From positions 1 through 5,477 of the forward strand of contig CAMPIW010000030.1 in assembly GCA_946886635.1 (NCBI GenBank): 5,477 bases of DNA, read 5' to 3'. A program made the translations under genes and the position numbers. The notes beneath the pieces were generated by a model. The model saw only the letters and a program-made list of their open reading frames with translations. It was not told the DNA's origin and made no database searches. The number at the start of each line of letters is the position of its first letter. The stretch's first letter is position 1. Below are positions 1 through 3,401 of this stretch, piece after piece. The DNA comes from an uncultured Candidatus Saccharibacteria bacterium. Lineage in GTDB: Bacteria > Patescibacteria > Saccharimonadia > Saccharimonadales > UBA1547.

Positions 1-48
1 ATTAAGTAACGCTGAGAAGCCTTTCAGTTATTACTCAGAAATAAATTT

Positions 49-54
49 TATACT
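49..54 (+). promoter_or_regulatory. Putative -10 box of the small membrane protein gene
   Basis: The hexamer TATACT lies about 15 bases before an AAGGAG ribosome-binding site (70-75), so a transcript would start near 61 and leave a short leader. The same hexamer precedes the prepilin and cupin genes in this window. I see no good -35 hexamer 16-18 bases upstream, and the region is AT-rich, so chance matches are likely. The rest of 1-48 shows no gene or convincing terminator. Confidence 0.35.
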
Positions 55-81
55 TTATATATAGTAAGTAAGGAGTTACAT

Positions 82-312
82 ATGACAGTACGCGAACAAG
101 AACCAGTGCGAGAACGAGACACCGTTGTAGTTGAAGGTGACCGAAGGTCATCATACGGATGGTTAATTGGGTTAGCAATAGCAGCGCTGCTCATACTACT
201 ATTCTTTATGTTTGGAGGAATGAGTTTATTCGACGGGGCAAACAACGGTACTGACACTATAAACGTAGATACACCCGATAACGTACAAGTTGAGCCACCT
301 ACAGGACAATAA
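82..312 (+). CDS. Small single-span membrane protein of unknown function (76 aa)
   Basis: I do not recognise a family. The reading frame starts with ATG six bases after a clear AAGGAG site (70-75) and ends with TAA. The first 24 residues are very polar and rich in Arg and Glu. A single hydrophobic segment spans about residues 26-46 (GWLIGLAIAALLILLFFMFGG). The last 30 residues are acidic, with Asp, Asn and Thr and no basic residue after the membrane segment. Positive charge before the span and acid after it suggest an N-in, C-out anchor with a short extracytoplasmic tail; that topology is inferred. There is no prepilin or lipoprotein motif. The gene stands alone on the plus strand and its last 14 bases overlap the 3' end of the convergent transporter gene. 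The strong ribosome site and the sensible protein layout make it a likely real gene; the minus-strand reading of the same bases has no such support. Confidence 0.75.
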   Translation: MTVREQEPVRERDTVVVEGDRRSSYGWLIGLAIAALLILLFFMFGGMSLFDGANNGTDTINVDTPDNVQVEPPTGQ

Positions 313-1150
313 GTACAACGCCAATAGTACAAATTAAAGCAGCTAGTATTTTTCTACCGATTCGATTGCGCTCGGTCGGTAGAAATACTAGCGCCAAGAG
401 AACGGTAACAATAATTCCAGTTTGTCGAAGAGGTGAAACAAGTGCAAATGTCCCCTCTTTATATGCGTACAGCATAGCCAAACTACCTATTCCGTAAAAC
501 ACCGCCAGTACTATTAAGATTAGAAGTACTTTTGATTTTAATAATGGTTTTATTTTTTTTATAGACTTCGGACGCACCAGAAACGTAACAAGCGCCGTCA
601 CTACAAAACTAATTGCCGCCCACGATAATGTATCGGTATAGCGACCAACGTATGACCAGGCTGCAGTCGCAATACCAAATAACAACCCAGTTAATAAGCC
701 GAGCCATACTCCTTTCTCTTGAAAAACTGTACCAATTTTTTTAACCAATAAACCCACGCTCAAAAATATAAGCACGGTTCCAAGCACCTGCAAAATCGTC
801 AAACTTTCTTGAAGAAGTGCAATACCTAAAATCATGATCCAAATTGCTTGGGTAGCAAATAATATAGAAAATGCCGATGCTTCAACTTTTTGGAGCGTCT
901 TTGCGTATACAATATGTCCAATTCCAAAAAGTACAATCGACAAAATCGCAGGAACAATCATGGTTTCAATACCAGGGAGCTTAAAGCCAGCGCCCAGCGC
1001 AGCAACCATCAACAAGACTCCAACTATACCCTGAAAAATAACAGCGTAGGCAAACGGGTCTATTTTGTTTTTATGAAGAAGGACGCGCTGTAAAATAATC
1101 GCTACAGATAAGCTCAGTACGCTTATTAAGGTGAGGAGTTGCCACGACAT
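299..1150 (-). CDS. EamA/DMT-superfamily transporter, 10 membrane helices
   Basis: The 283-residue protein is almost entirely hydrophobic helices, roughly at residues 3-20, 32-54, 63-83, 91-113, 118-135, 149-167, 172-191, 207-228, 237-258 and 264-282. That is the 5+5 duplicated layout and usual length of the drug/metabolite transporter superfamily. The pattern ending each half also fits EamA: a small-residue helix, an acidic loop residue (E115 in the first half, E260 in the second), then a final helix close to the end. EamA proteins are inner-membrane exporters or importers of small metabolites; the substrate cannot be read from sequence. I chose the ATG at 1150 over the adjacent TTG at 1153 because a weak AGGCG lies five bases before the ATG. 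The gene lies 39 bases after the prepilin stop with no terminator between, so co-transcription is likely. Its 3' end contains a large inverted repeat and overlaps the convergent small gene. Confidence 0.85.
   Translation of the reverse strand: MSWQLLTLISVLSLSVAIILQRVLLHKNKIDPFAYAVIFQGIVGVLLMVAALGAGFKLPGIETMIVPAILSIVLFGIGHIVYAKTLQKVEASAFSILFATQAIWIMILGIALLQESLTILQVLGTVLIFLSVGLLVKKIGTVFQEKGVWLGLLTGLLFGIATAAWSYVGRYTDTLSWAAISFVVTALVTFLVRPKSIKKIKPLLKSKVLLILIVLAVFYGIGSLAMLYAYKEGTFALVSPLRQTGIIVTVLLALVFLPTERNRIGRKILAALICTIGVVLIVL
342..392. repeat. 17-bp inverted repeat inside the transporter 3' coding end
   Basis: The left arm (342-360, GCTAGTATTTTTCTACCGA) and right arm (376-392, TCGGTAGAAATACTAGC) pair over 17 Watson-Crick base pairs. 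The only irregularity is a two-T bulge in the left arm. The 15-base loop (361-375) can form a further short CCGA/TCGG pairing. Neither strand has a proper T-run directly after the hairpin, so it is not a textbook intrinsic terminator. It lies 30 bases after the stop of the plus-strand small gene and encodes about residues 253-270 of the minus-strand transporter, between helices 9 and 10. Confidence 0.8.
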
Positions 1151-1189
1151 CAATACGCCTATGATACACCCGACACTGCAAAATAAAAA

Positions 1190-1765
1190 CTATCGAACGT
1201 TAATTTTATAATTTACGCCGTAAGCGGAATCCCACGAAGTAACAGTCGGGAAGCCCGCTGCAGTACCGTCATCGCAAATACTATCGGTAAACGTACCGTC
1301 TTGCGGTGAGCCTTCAAGTTGTGCAAGTAAGTAAACGACAGGTACGGCATCTTTTTCACAATGAAGAACCATGTAACGAGGCTTTCCGGCACACTCAGGT
1401 GTTCCACCGGCACAGCCACTTGGGTCGAGAATGGAACCGACTTCCGTATACCCTGCATCAACAAGACATTGGCGGGTACTTTTTGGATACAAAGGCTCCG
1501 TGGTATGCCACCAACCACTCCCCTCACCGTTGGCACCGCAACCGCTTCCTGGACCAAGCATATCCGAATCAACTTGGGCTGCATAGACATTTAGAACCTT
1601 CGAAATAGTCGATAGATCATTTTTTCGGATGGCGTCTTTCGCCTGTGATTGGATGCCGGTATAAGCTACAACAGTAATCGAAGCCAAAATAGCTATAACA
1701 ACAATTACAATAAGGAGCTCAACAATAGTAAACCCGGTTTTGCGGTGAAGAGTGCGTGCCCACAT
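1190..1765 (-). CDS. Type IV prepilin-like protein (class III signal, 191 aa)
   Basis: The N-terminus is a textbook prepilin signal: an 11-residue basic leader ending in G11, then F12 at +1 and E16 at +5 of the mature protein (GFTIVELLIVIVVIAI), followed by a hydrophobic helix to about residue 34. A PilD-type peptidase would cut after G11 and methylate F12. The mature helix would pack into a type IV pilus or pseudopilus at the inner membrane. After the helix comes an amphipathic stretch (40-64) and a globular part with six cysteines (76, 100, 118, 125, 136, 164) that could form up to three disulfides. The length is normal for a pilin or pseudopilin. No assembly ATPase, peptidase or platform gene is in the window, so major pilin, minor pilin and pseudopilin cannot be told apart. 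The ATG at 1765 has no ribosome site and sits eight bases after a TATACT box. It lies between tRNA-Arg and the EamA gene on the same strand. Confidence 0.88.
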   Translation of the reverse strand: MWARTLHRKTGFTIVELLIVIVVIAILASITVVAYTGIQSQAKDAIRKNDLSTISKVLNVYAAQVDSDMLGPGSGCGANGEGSGWWHTTEPLYPKSTRQCLVDAGYTEVGSILDPSGCAGGTPECAGKPRYMVLHCEKDAVPVVYLLAQLEGSPQDGTFTDSICDDGTAAGFPTVTSWDSAYGVNYKINVR

Positions 1766-1773
1766 ATATACTT

Positions 1774-1779
1774 AGTATA
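1774..1779 (-). promoter_or_regulatory. Putative -10 box of the prepilin gene (near-leaderless start)
   Basis: On the minus strand TATACT ends eight bases before the prepilin ATG. Initiation at the usual distance would give a leader of zero to two bases, which would explain why no ribosome-binding site is seen. A perfect 10-base palindrome, AGCATATGCT (1781-1790), lies directly upstream, where the promoter spacer would be, and could bind a regulator. No convincing -35 is visible. Read-through from tRNA-Arg is the alternative source of transcript. Confidence 0.4.
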
Positions 1780-1813
1780 CAGCATATGCTTTATACCTTG
1801 TTCATAATCTCAA

Positions 1814-1890
1814 TGGTACCCCGGGCTGGAGTCGAACCAGCGACCTTAGGCTTAGAAGTCCTCTGCTCTATCCAACTGAGCTACCGGGGC
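1814..1890 (-). tRNA. tRNA-Arg (anticodon TCT)
   Basis: The minus strand folds as a cloverleaf. The acceptor is GCCCCGG with CCGGGGT (G1-U72 wobble), the D-arm stems are GCTC/GAGC, the anticodon loop is CTTCTAA with TCT, and the T-arm is GCTGG-TTCGACT-CCAGC. Discriminator A is followed by an encoded CCA (1814-1816). TCT reads AGA and AGG arginine codons. The anticodon stem is unusual: GAGGA against GCCTA leaves G27-A43 and A31-G39 unpaired, so only three Watson-Crick pairs remain. All other arms are intact, so I take the gene as functional. Confidence 0.95.
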
Positions 1891-1915
1891 GTGTTGGTAT
1901 GAAAATACCCCTGTT

Positions 1916-1924
1916 ATTATAGCA
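1916..1924 (-). promoter_or_regulatory. Extended -10 promoter of tRNA-Arg
   Basis: On the minus strand the sequence TGCTATAAT is a perfect extended -10 (TGnTATAAT). It would start transcription near 1909, about 19 bases before the mature tRNA. A small GGTAT/ATACC hairpin (1896-1909) would fall in that leader. The -35 region is weak, as expected for an extended -10 promoter. Confidence 0.6.
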
Positions 1925-1943
1925 AACTCTCAGAATTACCAGG

Positions 1944-1949
1944 TATACT
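1944..1949 (+). promoter_or_regulatory. Putative -10 box of the cupin gene
   Basis: TATACT lies 16 bases before the AGGAGG ribosome site (1966-1971), giving a leader of about 22 bases. It is back to back with the tRNA-Arg promoter. No good -35 hexamer is found at the usual spacing. Confidence 0.4.
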
Positions 1950-1978
1950 AGAGTAAAGAGAGTTTAGGAGGGATCACT

Positions 1979-2386
1979 ATGCAAGATAACGGACCAAAGC
2001 CTTACGTTATAAATATCGAAAGCCTTACACTTGAAAATGAAAATTTTCGTACCGCTGTGTGGACAGGCAAAAACATGCAAATGACACTCATGGCAATTCA
2101 GCCAGGCGACGATATTGGTGGTGAAGTTCATGAAGACCACGATCAATTTTTGCGTATCGAACAAGGAACCGCGCGCGTTGAAATGGGCCCCTCTGAACAC
2201 GAAGTGCAAACATGGGAAGCAGAAGATGACTTCGTTATTTTGGTACCAGCAGGGTATTGGCATAACGTTATTAATACAGGTGAGCAAACATTAAAAGTTT
2301 ACTCACTTTACGCACCGCCCGAGCACGTACATGGTACCGTTCACGTTACTAAGGCAGAGGCTGAAGCAGCAGAACACGATCACTAA
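1979..2386 (+). CDS. Cupin-fold protein, small single-domain (135 aa)
   Basis: Both cupin motifs are present. Motif 1 is GGEVHEDHDQFLRIEQG (47-63), with H51, H54 and Q56 as candidate metal ligands. Motif 2 is PAGYWHNVIN (90-99), with H95. The C-terminal YAPPEHVHGTVHVT segment (111-124) and the HxxxDQF form of motif 1 match a widespread group of small cytoplasmic cupins often labelled mannose-6-phosphate isomerase-like. Most of these have no known substrate, and this protein is far too short to be a full isomerase. Single-domain cupins usually bind one divalent metal in a beta-barrel. The extra His-rich tail (H118, H122, H133, H135) may also bind metal; that is inference. The ATG follows an excellent AGGAGG by seven bases. 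The gene is transcribed alone, divergently from tRNA-Arg, and ends at a bidirectional terminator. Confidence 0.9.
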   Translation: MQDNGPKPYVINIESLTLENENFRTAVWTGKNMQMTLMAIQPGDDIGGEVHEDHDQFLRIEQGTARVEMGPSEHEVQTWEAEDDFVILVPAGYWHNVINTGEQTLKVYSLYAPPEHVHGTVHVTKAEAEAAEHDH

Positions 2387-2420
2387 AAAATAACTCCGGG
2401 ACAAAACCCGGAGTTTTACT
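2385..2420. terminator. Bidirectional intrinsic terminator between convergent genes
   Basis: AACTCCGGG (2392-2400) pairs with CCCGGAGTT (2407-2415) in a perfect 9-bp stem with a six-base loop. TTTT follows on the plus strand, and the six A residues at 2385-2390 give a T-run on the minus strand. It separates the cupin stop (2386) from the stop of the YjdF-like gene (2416-2418) and should end both transcripts. Confidence 0.9.
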
Positions 2421-3078
2421 TTTCTAGACTATTCCCTTTATTCTTCACAGCCCAAAGCATACTAACAATCAGTGCAACAAACGCCCCTAAAAGCCCCGCA
2501 AGCATGTCGATAACCGTATCCCCTAATCCACCAGCTTGCATCGACGTACCCAAAAGCATGTCGCTCATGTACTCATACACTTCCCATACGGCAGAGAATG
2601 CCACGGGCGTCATAAGAACGACTGAATTTTTAAACCAATGCGGAAGTGAATGCTGTATCGATTTTTCTGCGTTCACTACTAGAATAAGCCCGAACCAGGC
2701 CAGCAACACTCCGGAATAGAAATGCACTATGGTATCCCAGTGCGGAATAGATGCATATCCACCAAGCGAGCTGCCAATGAGCGAGCTTACGCTTATAAAT
2801 GCGGCGAAGGCTACTTGAAACCGAGCAGAAAGTTGGATGCGAGTGACAAGGGTAAAAAACACAGGAACCCACAGGGTAAATAAGTTAGCAACAAGCAAAA
2901 GCCAGTATACGTTCGTGCCAGAAAGAGCGGCGATGATGCCGAGGGCAATCCAGGCTATCTGGAATATGAGCGCGATAGCTAGGGAGCGCTTAAGCGATAC
3001 GGTAGGCATAGTGTGATTCACATGTCTAGTATACTCTTCGAAGACACTAGGAGTAGGGTTATAGAAAAAAGACTTCAC
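2416..3078 (-). CDS. YjdF/DUF2238-like integral membrane protein (220 aa)
   Basis: The protein has about six membrane helices (near residues 32-53, 58-78, 87-105, 115-135, 150-167 and 189-211) after a polar N-terminal stretch. Three motifs fit the YjdF/DUF2238 family: HWDTIVHFYSG (113-123), WEVYEY (165-170) and LGTSMQ..GLGDTVIDMLAGLLGA (176-199), where family members carry a conserved D, H and E within the helices and an LGT...D...D block. The residues here include D115, H119, E166, E169, D187 and D191. Membrane-embedded acids and histidine suggest a transport or membrane-enzyme role, but the family has no established function that I know of. I assign it from motif memory, not from a search. 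The start is GTG at 3078, seven bases after a modest AAAAAGG; the overlapping ATG is out of frame and the internal ATG (residue 24) has no ribosome site. It begins 26 bases after tRNA-Gly on the same strand with no promoter or terminator visible between. Confidence 0.75.
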   Translation of the reverse strand: MKSFFYNPTPSVFEEYTRHVNHTMPTVSLKRSLAIALIFQIAWIALGIIAALSGTNVYWLLLVANLFTLWVPVFFTLVTRIQLSARFQVAFAAFISVSSLIGSSLGGYASIPHWDTIVHFYSGVLLAWFGLILVVNAEKSIQHSLPHWFKNSVVLMTPVAFSAVWEVYEYMSDMLLGTSMQAGGLGDTVIDMLAGLLGAFVALIVSMLWAVKNKGNSLEK

Positions 3079-3104
3079 ATGGAAGCCTTTTTACATAATC
3101 TCTT

Positions 3105-3179
3105 TGGTGCGGGCGGAGAGAATCGAACTCTCATCGCTTGCTTGGAAGGCAGGCATATTAGCCATTATACGACGCCCGC
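3105..3179 (-). tRNA. tRNA-Gly (anticodon TCC)
   Basis: The minus strand gives an acceptor of GCGGGCG/CGCCCGC, an anticodon loop CTTCCAA with TCC, a T-arm GAGAG-TTCGATT-CTCTC, discriminator A and an encoded CCA (3105-3107). It reads GGA and GGG glycine codons. The anticodon stem CCTGC/GCAAG contains one C28-A42 mismatch. It lies just upstream of the YjdF-like gene and is probably processed from a shared transcript. Confidence 0.95.
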
Positions 3180-3189
3180 ATAGATAGAT

Positions 3190-3218
3190 ATTGTAGCATA
3201 TTTAAATCTTTTGCTCAA
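3190..3218 (-). promoter_or_regulatory. Promoter of tRNA-Gly (and probably the YjdF-like gene)
   Basis: On the minus strand, TTGAGC (3213-3218) is separated by exactly 17 bases from TACAAT (3190-3195), which is preceded by TG at the extended -10 position (TGCTACAAT). Transcription would begin near 3183, only a few bases before the mature tRNA. This is the best-formed promoter in the window. Confidence 0.65.
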
Positions 3219-3220
3219 TC

Positions 3221-3229
3221 TGTTACAAT
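3221..3229 (+). promoter_or_regulatory. Extended -10 promoter of tRNA-His
   Basis: TGTTACAAT is an extended -10 pointing right, with only a weak TTTAAA (3201-3206) at -35. The start would be near 3236, giving a 45-base leader before tRNA-His. A weaker alternative nearer the tRNA pairs TAGACA (3239-3244) with TATAGC (3264-3269), but at 19-base spacing. Confidence 0.5.
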
Positions 3230-3240
3230 AGCTACTGCTA

Positions 3241-3259
3241 GACACATTTCCACAGTGTC
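3241..3259 (+). other. Small hairpin in the tRNA-His leader
   Basis: GACAC (3241-3245) and GTGTC (3255-3259) can pair around a nine-base loop, between the extended -10 promoter and the tRNA. It is short and has no T-run. Its role, if any, is unknown. Confidence 0.3.
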
Positions 3260-3280
3260 AAAATATAGCAATACCCTTAC

Positions 3281-3358
3281 GGCGGGTGTAGCTCATTTGG
3301 TTAGAGCGTCGGGTTGTGGTTCCGAAGGCAGAGGGTTCAATCCCCTTCACTCGCCCCA
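3281..3358 (+). tRNA. tRNA-His (anticodon GTG)
   Basis: The acceptor GCGGGTG (3282-3288) pairs with CACTCGC (3348-3354) with one G-U. The extra encoded G at 3281 opposite discriminator C (3355) is the G-1 identity element of bacterial tRNA-His. The anticodon loop TTGTGGT carries GTG, on a stem TCGGG/TCCGA with a terminal G-U. CCA is encoded at 3356-3358. It is the only tRNA here on the plus strand. Confidence 0.97.
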
Positions 3359-3369
3359 AATTTATATAC

Positions 3370-3401
3370 AGTCTCGCGTTAATGGCGAGACTATTTATTT
3401 T
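3370..3401 (+). terminator. Intrinsic terminator after tRNA-His
   Basis: AGTCTCGC (3370-3377) and GCGAGACT (3385-3392) form a perfect 8-bp stem with a seven-base loop, followed by the T-rich ATTTATTTT. It begins 12 bases after the tRNA. The right arm overlaps the TAG stop (3391-3393) of the convergent Clp-like gene, so it also forms at that gene's 3' end, but without a T-run in that direction. Confidence 0.75.

Noticed and set aside
12..27. Possible hairpin CTGAGAAG/CTTTCAG at the window start, as a terminator of an upstream gene
   Set aside because: The loop would be too tight, one base is unpaired, and no T-run follows.
48..332. 94-codon minus-strand reading frame opposite the small membrane gene
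   Set aside because: It lies over the promoter and body of the plus-strand gene, has low-complexity Ser/Thr-rich content with no domain, and no ribosome site. It is a shadow of the real gene.
1213..1608. Several plus- and minus-strand frames across the prepilin gene
   Set aside because: They have no recognisable motif or ribosome site, and the prepilin frame over the same bases has a perfect signal and helix.
1964..2287. 107-codon minus-strand frame opposite the cupin
   Set aside because: It spans the cupin's strong ribosome site and both conserved cupin motifs; its own translation is Cys/His-rich nonsense typical of an antisense frame.
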